This document shows, in pieces, positions 56,402 to 64,000 of a stretch of DNA of 64,000 nucleotides. The notes under the pieces are model-generated. The model did no database searches and was not told the origin of the DNA. It worked only from the letters and a program-made list of their open reading frames with translations. The stretch lies in contig NZ_LECW02000045.1 in assembly GCF_001042475.2 (NCBI RefSeq), positions 124,001-188,000 of the forward strand, in the 5' to 3' direction. Numbering within the stretch: position 1 is the stretch's first letter; every line of letters starts with the position of its first letter. Both the position numbers and the translations under genes were made by a program. The DNA comes from Bacillus glycinifermentans. Its GTDB lineage: Bacteria; Bacillota; Bacilli; Bacillales; Bacillaceae.

Positions 56402-57991
56402 ATGAAGACAGAAGAGAGAAGGCTGCAGATCAAAGGAGACATGAATCCGGAATATGAAGCGATTTTAACAAAGGAAGCGCTACAGTTCGTCGGGCGTCTT
56501 GAACGCCATTTCGGCAAAAGAAGGCGCGATTTATTACACTTGCGAAATATCGTTCAGGCGGAAATTGATCAAGGAAAGGACCCCGATTTTCTAAAAGAGA
56601 CGCAGTACATTCGGGAAGGAAACTGGACGGCCGCGCCGGTCCCGCCGGATTTGGAAGACCGCAGGGTCGAGATTACCGGGCCGGTGGACAGAAAAATGGT
56701 GATCAACGCTCTCAATTCAGGGGCGAAGGTGTTTATGGCCGATTTTGAAGACGCCAACTCACCGACGTGGAAAAACTGTGTGGAAGGACAGATCAATTTA
56801 AGGGATGCGATCCGCGGGACGATTGCTTTTACAAACGAAAACGGCAAACGGTATCAGCTCAATGAGAATCCGGCGGTCATCATGGTCAGGCCGCGGGGCT
56901 GGCATTTGGAGGAAAAGCACGTGCTGGCTGACGGAAAACCGGTTTCTGCAAGTTTATTCGATTTTGGCCTCTATTTTTTTCATAACGCAAAAGCGCTGAT
57001 CAACAAAGGGAGCGGCCCTTATTTCTACCTTCCAAAAATCGAAAATCATCTTGAAGCAAGGCTATGGAATGACATATTTGTTTACGCCCAGAACGATTTG
57101 GGCATCCCGCAGGGCACGATAAAGGCGACCGTCTTAATCGAAACAATCCTGGCAGCTTTTGAAATGGATGAGATCTTGTATGAATTGAAGGAACATTCGG
57201 CAGGCCTCAACTGCGGCAGATGGGATTACATTTTCAGCTTCATTAAGAAATTCCGCAGCAGGGAAGACGTCATCTTTCCCGACCGTTCAGCCGTGACGAT
57301 GACGGTTCCGAACATGAGAGCCTATTCCCTTTTGGTCATCAAAACGTGCCATAAGCGGAATGTCCATGCGATCGGGGGAATGGCGGCGCAGATTCCTGCA
57401 AAAGACAATCCTGATATCAACGCTGCGGCTTTCGCGAAAATACGCGAGGATAAGGAGCGCGAAGTAAAAGACGGGCATGACGGGACATGGATCGCGCATC
57501 CCGGCATGATTCAAACGGCTCTCGACGTATTTGATGAACATATGCCTGAAGCAAATCAGATTCATAGAAAGCGTGAAGACATCAAGGTTGAAGGGAAAGA
57601 TTTGCTGGAAGTGCCGACAGGGCGGATCACGGAAAATGGCGTCCGCACAAATATCAGCGCCGGCATCCGCTATATGGCTTCCTGGCTGTCCGGAAAAGGC
57701 GCTGCCCCGATTGACCATTTGATGGAGGATGCCGCAACGGCCGAAATTTCAAGAGCTCAATTATGGCAATGGATCCGCCATCCGCAAGGCATTCTGGATG
57801 ACGGCCGGAACGTGACCGCAGAAATGTTCAAGACGATGAAAGAGGAAGAAATGAAGAGCATCATCGATGACGTCGGGTTAAAGCATTATCAAGAAGGACG
57901 CTTTGAAGAGGCCGGACGGCTCTTTGAAGCAATGATTTTGGATGATCAATTCGCTGAATTTTTGACGATACCCGCTTATGAAAAATTATAA
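56402..57991 (+). CDS. aceB: Malate synthase A
   Basis: A 529-residue malate synthase of the A type. Catalytic features include [15 protein letters not shown] near residue 115 and the arginine in [10 protein letters not shown] near residue 165, plus [12 protein letters not shown]. It condenses glyoxylate and acetyl-CoA to malate, the second step of the glyoxylate bypass. AAAGGGG lies ~12 bases before ATG 56402. The pathway is missing from B. subtilis but known in B. licheniformis, allowing growth on acetate and C2 compounds. aceA follows, overlapping no coding sequence once its start is set to 58005. Confidence 0.95.
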   Translation: MKTEERRLQIKGDMNPEYEAILTKEALQFVGRLERHFGKRRRDLLHLRNIVQAEIDQGKDPDFLKETQYIREGNWTAAPVPPDLEDRRVEITGPVDRKMVINALNSGAKVFMADFEDANSPTWKNCVEGQINLRDAIRGTIAFTNENGKRYQLNENPAVIMVRPRGWHLEEKHVLADGKPVSASLFDFGLYFFHNAKALINKGSGPYFYLPKIENHLEARLWNDIFVYAQNDLGIPQGTIKATVLIETILAAFEMDEILYELKEHSAGLNCGRWDYIFSFIKKFRSREDVIFPDRSAVTMTVPNMRAYSLLVIKTCHKRNVHAIGGMAAQIPAKDNPDINAAAFAKIREDKEREVKDGHDGTWIAHPGMIQTALDVFDEHMPEANQIHRKREDIKVEGKDLLEVPTGRITENGVRTNISAGIRYMASWLSGKGAAPIDHLMEDAATAEISRAQLWQWIRHPQGILDDGRNVTAEMFKTMKEEEMKSIIDDVGLKHYQEGRFEEAGRLFEAMILDDQFAEFLTIPAYEKL

Positions 57992-58004
57992 GGAGGAATG
58001 GGAG

Positions 58005-59279
58005 ATGAGGTCAGAACAGGCAAAACAATTGGAGGAGAGCTGGCAGGATGAACGGTGGAACGGAATCACAAGGCCGTACAAGGCGGAGGATGTGATCCGC
58101 CTGAGGGGGTCCCTTGAGATCGAATATACCATCGCAAGGCGCGGCTCTGAAAAGCTTTGGCGGCTTCTCCATTCGGAAGATTTCGTTCCCGCGCTCGGAG
58201 CGTTGACGGGAAACCAGGCAATGCAGCAAGTAAAGGCCGGATTGAAAGCGATTTATTTAAGCGGCTGGCAAGTAGCTGCCGATGCAAACCTTGCGGGGAG
58301 CATGTACCCTGACCAAAGCCTGTATCCGGCAAACAGCGTCCCCGAGGTCGTCAAAAGAATCAACCGTACGCTCCAGCGCGCAGACCAGATTCACTTCATG
58401 GAAGGAAAAGAAGAGATCGATTGGTTCGCACCGATCGTAGCGGATGCTGAAGCGGGATTCGGCGGGCAGCTGAATGTCTTCGAATTGATGAAAAGCATGA
58501 TTGAGGCGGGTGCCGCTGGCGTTCATTTTGAAGATCAGCTTTCATCAGAGAAAAAATGCGGACATTTGGGCGGAAAAGTGCTGCTGCCGACGCAGACGGC
58601 GGTTCGTAATTTGATTGCGGCCCGCCTCGCCGCAGATGTCATGGGCGTGCCGACGGTTCTCATTGCCCGGACGGACGCGAATGCGGCCGATCTCATCACA
58701 AGCGACATCGACCAGTATGATGCCCCGTTTTTGACGGGAGAACGCACATCAGAAGGATTTTTCAAAACGAAGGCGGGCCTTGATCAGGCGATTGCCAGAG
58801 GGCTTGCATATGCGCCTTACGCCGACTTGGTCTGGTGTGAAACATCAGAACCTAATCTTGATGAGGCGCGCCGGTTTGCAGAGGCAATTCATGAACAATT
58901 CCCGGGAAAATTGCTTGCGTACAATTGCTCGCCTTCTTTTAACTGGAAAGCCAAACTCGATGATCAAACGATTGTTGATTTTCAAAAAGATCTCAGTGAA
59001 ATGGGGTATAAATTTCAATTCGTCACACTCGCCGGGTTCCACGCCTTAAATCACGGCATGTTTGAACTGGCCCGCCAATATAAAACACGCGGGATGGTCG
59101 CTTACTCCGAGCTGCAGCAGGCCGAGTTCGCCAGCGAAGTCCACGGCTATACGGCGACAAGGCACCAGCGTGAAGTCGGAACGAGCTATTTTGACGAAGT
59201 CGCACAGGTCGTCACAGGAGGGACTTCTTCTACGACGGCGCTAAAAGGCTCGACGGAAGCCGAGCAGTTTCAGCCGTAA
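58005..59279 (+). CDS. aceA: Isocitrate lyase
   Basis: A 424-residue isocitrate lyase. The active-site loop KKCGHLGG near residue 190 carries the catalytic Cys; ADAEAGFGG binds Mg2+ and YNCSPSFNW and the late [10 protein letters not shown] are conserved. It splits isocitrate into succinate and glyoxylate. AAGGAGG lies 8 bases before ATG 58005, which decides this start over the in-frame ATG 57978 lying within aceB. Confidence 0.96.
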   Translation: MRSEQAKQLEESWQDERWNGITRPYKAEDVIRLRGSLEIEYTIARRGSEKLWRLLHSEDFVPALGALTGNQAMQQVKAGLKAIYLSGWQVAADANLAGSMYPDQSLYPANSVPEVVKRINRTLQRADQIHFMEGKEEIDWFAPIVADAEAGFGGQLNVFELMKSMIEAGAAGVHFEDQLSSEKKCGHLGGKVLLPTQTAVRNLIAARLAADVMGVPTVLIARTDANAADLITSDIDQYDAPFLTGERTSEGFFKTKAGLDQAIARGLAYAPYADLVWCETSEPNLDEARRFAEAIHEQFPGKLLAYNCSPSFNWKAKLDDQTIVDFQKDLSEMGYKFQFVTLAGFHALNHGMFELARQYKTRGMVAYSELQQAEFASEVHGYTATRHQREVGTSYFDEVAQVVTGGTSSTTALKGSTEAEQFQP

Positions 59280-59288
59280 ATTGCCGTG

Positions 59289-59318
59289 AAAAAGCCGCCT
59301 TGTATGACAGGCGGCTTG
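59289..59318. terminator. Terminator between aceA and a small minus-strand gene
   Basis: GCCGCCT/AGGCGGC stem with an 8-base loop; the T-run is on the minus strand, with a weaker tail for aceA. Confidence 0.8.
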
Positions 59319-59338
59319 CTCGTTTGTATAAAAATATT

Positions 59339-59497
59339 TTAGCAATTGGCATCATTGGAAGGGGCAATCAAAGGATGTTCCCGAAGCACAATCACATTCT
59401 GATGAGCTTTGTCGCTTCTTTTGGCCGGCCGGTTGTCTTTGCTGAATGAGTAGAACAAATACACGGTCATTGTCAAAATCAAGATAAACATCATCAT
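59339..59497 (-). CDS. Small single-helix membrane protein, function unknown
   Basis: A 52-residue protein beginning with three Met codons; TTGGAGGGGATAGAT places the first (59497) at ideal spacing. Residues 2-17 (FILILTMTVYLFYSF) are one membrane helix, then a polar tail with KDNRPAKRSDKAHQ and a final Cys. No family recognised. It has its own terminator. Confidence 0.6.
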   Translation of the reverse strand: MMMFILILTMTVYLFYSFSKDNRPAKRSDKAHQNVIVLREHPLIAPSNDANC

Positions 59498-59660
59498 ATC
59501 TATCCCCTCCAATTGAAATTTGCCTTTCAATAGATAAGACGGATTGCGCCCAGTGGAAGTTTCAGAAAATTGATTCATTTTTTAAAAAATATCAATCTAT
59601 ACCAAATTCTGTAATTTTGCGTTATGATGAAATAGAGATGAAGAAAAGGAGTGAAGTGAG

Positions 59661-60743
59661 TTGGGAAAGAGGTTTAAACGATTTTCATTCATGTTCGCCG
59701 TTTCGCTTATGATCTCGTCGATTCCGGCGATGGCAGAAGGAGCCGAACCGCCGAAGAAGGAAAAAGAGATTGCAGACTACCAGCAAAAGCTTGAAGTCAA
59801 ACGGGAAAACATTGCGATCGACCGGGCCAATATAAAAGAATCCTACAGACTCAATAAAGACGGGCAGTCTCTGAACGTAGCAAAACCCAAAGCTTCCATC
59901 AAATCAAACTATTCTTCTTCAGAACAATCCTTTCAGCACCAGGCCACACTGACGGAAACCAACAAGGACGATCTGTGGTTTTTCAGCACGCCTTCAGACA
60001 GAACATTCATCGCGAGAATCCTATCAAACAATGCCGACTATAACGTGCAGCTTTACGTCGTTGACTGGGAAAAAGGACAAGCCATCCCGACGAATATATC
60101 CGCGTCAGCCGGCAATTTGATCGCACTCAATGAGCTTCCAAAAGGCGACTATGCGCTCAGGGTTTTTTCGGCGGGAGATGTCGGAGATACCTATACGATT
60201 CAGATGAACGCCAAGAACCCGGCCCATTTTACGTCGGCTGTATCTGTCTCATCTTCCCTGCAGCAATTTGTCGCGGAATATGAAGACGGTTCAGTTTATG
60301 CCAACGGCACCTTTGTATATAACAAAAACGGCGGAAACAGCCACCTTGACTGGAAGAGAGTCTTTTATTTTCCGTATGGCGGCGGCTACACCCAGCGGAC
60401 TCACGAGATTGCAGATGCAAAGGTCAAATCGGTTTCGGCACCTGTGTCATACAAAGCAAGCTATGCCAGCTCTGAAGAAGCCATCATGGTCTATCTCGAT
60501 AAAGGGACATTGTTTATGCACCACCAATCCGCCTTTCAATCCGGCGTCGGCTATGAAGGTTCGTTTGTTGATACGCTTGGAAAGGTGACGCCGAGAAGGA
60601 TCGATGACAACGATTTTGAATACGGCGATCATATTCTCATCGTCGATTTAAAAACGGGTAAGTCTATCGATTTCTTCAGTGTATTAAACTACTACTATGC
60701 AAGCGGGGTCGAAAAAATCCCGACGATTCAATACTTGAATTAA
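59661..60743 (+). CDS. Secreted protein of unknown function
   Basis: A 360-residue protein with a signal peptide (KRFKRFSFMFAVSLMISSIP, cleavage near AMAEGAE), a short charged coiled segment (EKEIADYQQKLEVKRENI), then a beta-rich domain. The stretch DLWFFSTPSDRTFIARILSN with LPKGDYALRVFS and TYTIQM resembles the pre-peptidase C-terminal (PPC) fold often found on secreted proteins. The last half has no recognised motif. TTG 59661 follows AAGGAG. Its own terminator is not evident before the thiamine operon promoter. Confidence 0.7.
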   Translation: MGKRFKRFSFMFAVSLMISSIPAMAEGAEPPKKEKEIADYQQKLEVKRENIAIDRANIKESYRLNKDGQSLNVAKPKASIKSNYSSSEQSFQHQATLTETNKDDLWFFSTPSDRTFIARILSNNADYNVQLYVVDWEKGQAIPTNISASAGNLIALNELPKGDYALRVFSAGDVGDTYTIQMNAKNPAHFTSAVSVSSSLQQFVAEYEDGSVYANGTFVYNKNGGNSHLDWKRVFYFPYGGGYTQRTHEIADAKVKSVSAPVSYKASYASSEEAIMVYLDKGTLFMHHQSAFQSGVGYEGSFVDTLGKVTPRRIDDNDFEYGDHILIVDLKTGKSIDFFSVLNYYYASGVEKIPTIQYLN

Positions 60744-60747
60744 AGCA

Positions 60748-60776
60748 TTGACATGAAGTTTATAGATGTGTAGAGT
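60748..60776 (+). promoter_or_regulatory. Promoter of the thiamine operon
   Basis: TTGACA (60748-60753), 17 bases, TAGAGT (60771-60776); transcription would begin ~15 bases before the TPP aptamer. Confidence 0.85.
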
Positions 60777-60797
60777 AAAAGTTAATGAAATAGGAAG

Positions 60798-60888
60798 TCC
60801 ACTGGGGGAGCCATAAAGCTGGCTGAGACAAGAGGTGATCTTGGACCCTTCGAACCTGATCTAGTTCGTACTAGCGTAGGGAAGTGGA
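60798..60888 (+). ncRNA. TPP (thi-box) riboswitch
   Basis: The aptamer has P1 arms TCCACT (60798-60803) and AGTGGA (60883-60888), the core GGGGGAGCC, GGCTGAGA, GACCCTTCGAACCTGATC and CTAGCGTAGGGA in the right order. Thiamine pyrophosphate binding should favour the terminator at 60917-60946 and shut off tenA-ykoEDC. Confidence 0.97.
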
Positions 60889-60916
60889 GCCGGTGTCTTT
60901 ATGAGTTCATCATCTT

Positions 60917-60946
60917 AAGCCGCTCCATTTTGGGGCGGCTTTTTTG
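60917..60946 (+). terminator. Expression-platform terminator of the TPP riboswitch
   Basis: AAGCCGC/GCGGCTT stem followed by six T, between the aptamer and tenA. Confidence 0.9.
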
Positions 60947-61008
60947 CATAAAGAAGCCGTTTTCCCCTTGTGCCTTCCTTTATAAATGAATGTAAGGAGG
61001 CTTTCTTC

Positions 61009-61695
61009 ATGAGTTTTTCAGCACAACTTCGCCGCGAGGCAAACCCCATCTTTAAAGCCATTTTTCAGCATCCTTTTGTAAAGGGGCTGGCGTCGGGCGA
61101 TCTAAAAAAGGATCAGCTCATCCATTATGTCAAACAGGATGTCGCGTATTTGAATTCCTTTGTACAAATCTACGGAATCGCGATTTCAAAATGCAAAAGT
61201 CGGGAAGACATGACCATGTTCAACCGGCAGATTTCCTTTGTGCTGGACAGCGAGGTGCATCCCCACAACAATCTTTGCCGGGTCGCAGGCGTGCAATATG
61301 AAAACATGCACGGCTATCCTCTCGCACCGTCGGCTCATCATTATATCAGCCATATGCTGACGGCCGCGCACGAAGGCACGATCGGAGACATATTAGCCGT
61401 TTTGCTGCCGTGTCCGTGGACATATTGGGAGATCGGCCAAACATTGCTGAATGAGGTGCAGCCGGATCCGTCGCATCCGTTTTATGACTGGATTCATTTT
61501 TACGGAGACCGGACCGATTCGATCACAACGGCATTTTGCGCCCGTTTGGATGAATGGGCAAAGGATGCGCACGAGGAAGAAAAAGAGAAAATGAAAGAGC
61601 TCTTTTTGTTAAGCTGCCAGCTTGAATATCGGTTTTGGGAGATGGCCTATACCCTTGAAGATTGGCCTGTGAATACGGAGGCGGTGAGACGATGA
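61009..61695 (+). CDS. tenA: TenA-family aminopyrimidine aminohydrolase (thiaminase II)
   Basis: A 228-residue all-helical TenA protein. The catalytic Cys is in LLPCPWTYWEIG near residue 130 and the conserved Glu in LEYRFWEMAY near residue 205. It hydrolyses aminomethyl-HMP, a thiamine breakdown product, to HMP for salvage, and can cleave thiamine. AAGGAGG lies 8 bases before ATG 61009. It is the first gene behind the TPP riboswitch and overlaps ykoE by 4 bases. The sequence is not close to B. subtilis TenA, so it may have been a separate paralogue. Confidence 0.92.
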   Translation: MSFSAQLRREANPIFKAIFQHPFVKGLASGDLKKDQLIHYVKQDVAYLNSFVQIYGIAISKCKSREDMTMFNRQISFVLDSEVHPHNNLCRVAGVQYENMHGYPLAPSAHHYISHMLTAAHEGTIGDILAVLLPCPWTYWEIGQTLLNEVQPDPSHPFYDWIHFYGDRTDSITTAFCARLDEWAKDAHEEEKEKMKELFLLSCQLEYRFWEMAYTLEDWPVNTEAVRR

Positions 61696-62291
61696 ATTGG
61701 AGGATGAAAGAAGTCGTCATGACCGTAATATTGTCAGTCGCCTGCGGTGTGATTTATTTAGGGTGGTCCACCTTGTGGATTCCGGTTTCGGCTGTCGTTG
61801 GTCCAGTCGGTGCAAACTTTATGTTCGGCATATGGGTGATTGCGAGTCCGATCGTTGCCTGTATCATCCGCAAACCGGGGGCGGCGCTGATTGCCGAGAC
61901 GGCAGCTGCGGCGGTTGAACTGCTGACGGGAAGCCATTTTGGGTTATCTTCACTGCTCATCGGCGTTTTCCAGGGGGCGGGAGCGGAAATTGCTTTTGCA
62001 ATGTTTCGTTATCAACGCTATAACCTGTTTACCCTCATGCTGTCCGGAGCGCTTGCGGCCGTCGGCAGCATGACCTACAGCCTGATCGCGAACGGCTTTG
62101 GCTACTATACGACGGAAACGCTGATTCTGATATTTGTCATTCAGGTCATCAGCGGAATCATTCTCGGCGGCTGGCTCGCCAAAGCAGTGGTCGGGGCGCT
62201 CGCAAAAACAGGTGTGCTCGACCAATATGAGATCATGAAGGAACAGCGGAAAAAGGATGAATCAAATGAATTCGTATCTAGGATGCAATAA
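61692..62291 (+). CDS. ykoE: Hydroxymethylpyrimidine ECF transporter, substrate-binding S component
   Basis: A 199-residue membrane protein with five to six helices (VMTVILSVACGVIYLGW at the start) and a polar cytoplasmic end. It matches YkoE, the S component of the thiamine-precursor energy-coupling-factor transporter. ATG overlaps the tenA stop (ATGA), so translation is coupled; it overlaps ykoD by 26 bases. Confidence 0.9.
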   Translation: MNWRMKEVVMTVILSVACGVIYLGWSTLWIPVSAVVGPVGANFMFGIWVIASPIVACIIRKPGAALIAETAAAAVELLTGSHFGLSSLLIGVFQGAGAEIAFAMFRYQRYNLFTLMLSGALAAVGSMTYSLIANGFGYYTTETLILIFVIQVISGIILGGWLAKAVVGALAKTGVLDQYEIMKEQRKKDESNEFVSRMQ

Positions 62292-63855
62292 TCTATCCGT
62301 TAGCTTTTACAACCGTTCGGAAACGATATTGGACAGCGTGAGTCTATCCATTCAAAAGGGAGAGAAGGTGCTGATACTCGGGCCAAGCGGAAGCGGAAAA
62401 TCGACATTGATTTCGGTGCTTTCCGGAATGATTCCCGAACACATTGAAGCCGAAGTCAAAGGCGAGGTAAACCGCAGGAAAAGCGCCGGTGTCATGTTTC
62501 AGGATCCGGATTCGCAATTCTGCATGCTTCGGGTCGATGAAGAAATCGCCTTTAGCCTGGAAAATCGCTGTGTTCCCCGCGAAGAGATGGAGCGGATGAT
62601 CTCTTCTCTCATGGATCAGGTCGGGCTGAATGTTGATAAGAAAACGCCGATTGAGACTTTGTCAGGGGGCATGAAACAGCGGCTCGCGCTGGCGTGCCTT
62701 TTGGCTTTGGAACCGGAAGTGCTGTTTTTTGACGAGCCGACAGCGCAGCTTGATCCGGTCAGCCGGAACGCGATCTTTGCCCTGCTGAAAGACGTCTCTG
62801 AAAAAACGGGACAGACGATGGTGTTTGTCGAGCATGTATTGGACGGCTGCATCGAATGGATGGACCGCGTCATCCTTTTAAACAAAAACGGCCGGATCAT
62901 CGGCGACGGAAAACCCGGGGACATTCTCCGTCTCTTTCAGCGGCAAATGAAGGAGGCCGGCATTTGGCTGCCCAAGCTGTATCCGGCTGTATGGGAGGAA
63001 GTCGTCCGGGATGAGAACCATCCGCTTGCCGTCAAGCTGTCTGCCGAACTGAAAATAAAAGAACGTGCGGAAGAAAGCGGAACGCCCAAAAGCAGGACAT
63101 TGATCCGCACCGAAGATGCCGCGATCGGCTATCGGAAAAAAACGGTTGCGGACGGCATCAACGTTCAGATTCCAAAAGGCGCCTGGGTATCGGTCATCGG
63201 GGAGAACGGCAGCGGGAAAAGCACGTTTCTCAAAAGCCTGATCCGCTTGGAAGCGGTGAGAAAAGGACGCATTTATTTGGAGGATTGCGAGCTGAAAAAA
63301 TGGTCTGACAAGGAATTGTATGACAAGGCCGGCTTCGTCTTTCAAAACCCGGAGCTCCAATTTATTCAGGATACGGTCTTTGAGGAAATCGCGTACGGAG
63401 CGAGACAGAGAAACTGGTCTGAGGAAGAGATTGAGAAAAAAACGTCCGGCCTGTTACAAGAGTTCGGGCTCACATCACATCGAAAGGCCCACCCGTTCAC
63501 ATTGAGCCTGGGGCAGAAAAGGCGCCTGAGCGTGGCGCCGATGCTTTTGTTTGATCAAGATTTGCTTCTCCTTGATGAACCGACATTCGGACAGGACGAA
63601 AAAACGTCCGGCGAGCTGATTAAACGCTTAAAAGAACGGCAGGAACGGGGAACCTCAATCATCATGGTGACCCATGATATGGATATCGTCGACCGGCACT
63701 CTGATCAAGTCATCGTGTTTCACAAAGGGAAAGCGGCTTACCAGGGAACGCCTTATCGTTTATTTTCCGATCGGAGCCTCATCCGCCGGTTCTCGATCGT
63801 TCCGCCGCTTCACTACAAACTGATGCATGCCAGAGAGAAGAAGGTGCCGGTATGA
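62266..63855 (+). CDS. ykoD: ECF transporter ATPase with two ABC domains
   Basis: A 529-residue fusion of two ABC domains. First: Walker A GPSGSGKST near residue 40, LSGGMKQR, FFDEPTAQLD. Second: GENGSGKST near residue 310, LSLGQKRR, LLDEPTFGQD. The altered second signature (LSLGQ) is common in this family. It powers uptake by the YkoE/YkoC membrane parts. ATG 62266 has AAAAGGAT 7 bases before it, better than an in-frame start at 62257. Confidence 0.93.
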   Translation: MNSYLGCNNLSVSFYNRSETILDSVSLSIQKGEKVLILGPSGSGKSTLISVLSGMIPEHIEAEVKGEVNRRKSAGVMFQDPDSQFCMLRVDEEIAFSLENRCVPREEMERMISSLMDQVGLNVDKKTPIETLSGGMKQRLALACLLALEPEVLFFDEPTAQLDPVSRNAIFALLKDVSEKTGQTMVFVEHVLDGCIEWMDRVILLNKNGRIIGDGKPGDILRLFQRQMKEAGIWLPKLYPAVWEEVVRDENHPLAVKLSAELKIKERAEESGTPKSRTLIRTEDAAIGYRKKTVADGINVQIPKGAWVSVIGENGSGKSTFLKSLIRLEAVRKGRIYLEDCELKKWSDKELYDKAGFVFQNPELQFIQDTVFEEIAYGARQRNWSEEEIEKKTSGLLQEFGLTSHRKAHPFTLSLGQKRRLSVAPMLLFDQDLLLLDEPTFGQDEKTSGELIKRLKERQERGTSIIMVTHDMDIVDRHSDQVIVFHKGKAAYQGTPYRLFSDRSLIRRFSIVPPLHYKLMHAREKKVPV

Positions 63856-64000
63856 AAAGCAATGATTCGTACCTTTCAACATTGAATCCTGCCGGAAAGC
63901 TTTTTTTTCATCTGCTTGTCATGTGTATATTAATGACCGTTTCAAACCCGAAGCCGACTTTTTTCATATGGCTTCTCGCGGTGATGACCGGCATCGTTTT
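63852..64000 (+). CDS. ykoC: ECF transporter transmembrane T component, N-terminal part (cut by window end)
   Basis: Starts at ATG 63852 overlapping the ykoD stop (ATGA). The 49 visible residues begin MKSNDSYLSTLNPAGKLFF and continue into two membrane helices (LLVMCILMTVSNPKPTFFIW). The NPAGKL start is typical of CbiQ-type T components, and position after ykoD fits YkoC. The rest lies outside the window. Confidence 0.85.
   Translation, partial: MKSNDSYLSTLNPAGKLFFHLLVMCILMTVSNPKPTFFIWLLAVMTGIV

Overview
The window reads as chromosomal DNA of a Bacillus from the B. licheniformis group. Most proteins look like close relatives of B. subtilis proteins (IolA-J, IolR/S, GlpT, HtpG, DeoR/DeoC/NupC/Pdp, DbpA, Abn2, YxeI, BglP/H, BceRSAB, YdaJ-N, YkoEDC). 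However, the glyoxylate-shunt pair aceB-aceA, absent from B. subtilis, is present, and one ligase matches my memory of a B. licheniformis L-amino-acid ligase. Species-level naming is inference. I see no rRNA, tRNA, CRISPR, prophage or insertion sequence.

Layout. 1-5.3 kb: end of araM, a HAD phosphatase, an ABC-F ATPase with a leader peptide and attenuator, and htpG. 5.4-7.9 kb: glpQ-glpT on the minus strand behind a promoter overlapped by a cre site; glpQ is broken by two frameshifts. 7.9-21.4 kb: the inositol locus, with iolR-iolS leftward and iolABCDEFGHIJ rightward, separated by two promoters each carrying a tandem pair of IolR-type 11-mers. 21.4-26.8 kb: a five-gene operon (exporter, ATP-grasp amino-acid ligase, BacA-like prephenate protein, unknown protein, frameshifted aminotransferase) that resembles a reduced bacilysin-type dipeptide pathway. 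26.8-33.8 kb: ydaJKLMN, an exopolysaccharide operon with a degenerate GGDEF protein. 34.1-35.3 kb: a rap-phr quorum-sensing cassette.

35.5-39.9 kb: deoR and the deoxyribonucleoside operon deoC-nupC-pdp. 40-45.6 kb: a small membrane protein, a gene-poor stretch, dbpA, abn2, yxeI and a membrane protein. 45.7-49.4 kb: bglP-bglH behind a cre-overlapped promoter and a LicT-type antiterminator. 49.4-53.9 kb: bceRSAB, peptide-antibiotic sensing and resistance. 54-56 kb: a membrane glycosyltransferase. 56.1-59.3 kb: yhfH-aceB-aceA with a repeated CTGTTGTA motif. 59.3-60.7 kb: two small or secreted proteins. 60.7 kb to the end: a TPP riboswitch followed by tenA-ykoE-ykoD-ykoC, the last cut by the window edge.

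Much of the window serves scavenging of plant-derived carbon (inositol, arabinan, beta-glucosides, glycerol phosphodiesters, deoxyribonucleosides) under carbon-catabolite control, with cre-like sites at glpQT, iol, nupC and bglP. The rest deals with antibiotics and peptides (ABC-F, Bce, Rap-Phr and the dipeptide-type cluster). Three single-base frameshifts in two genes may be true mutations or sequencing errors. All family assignments come from reading the sequence and remembered homologues; no searches were run.
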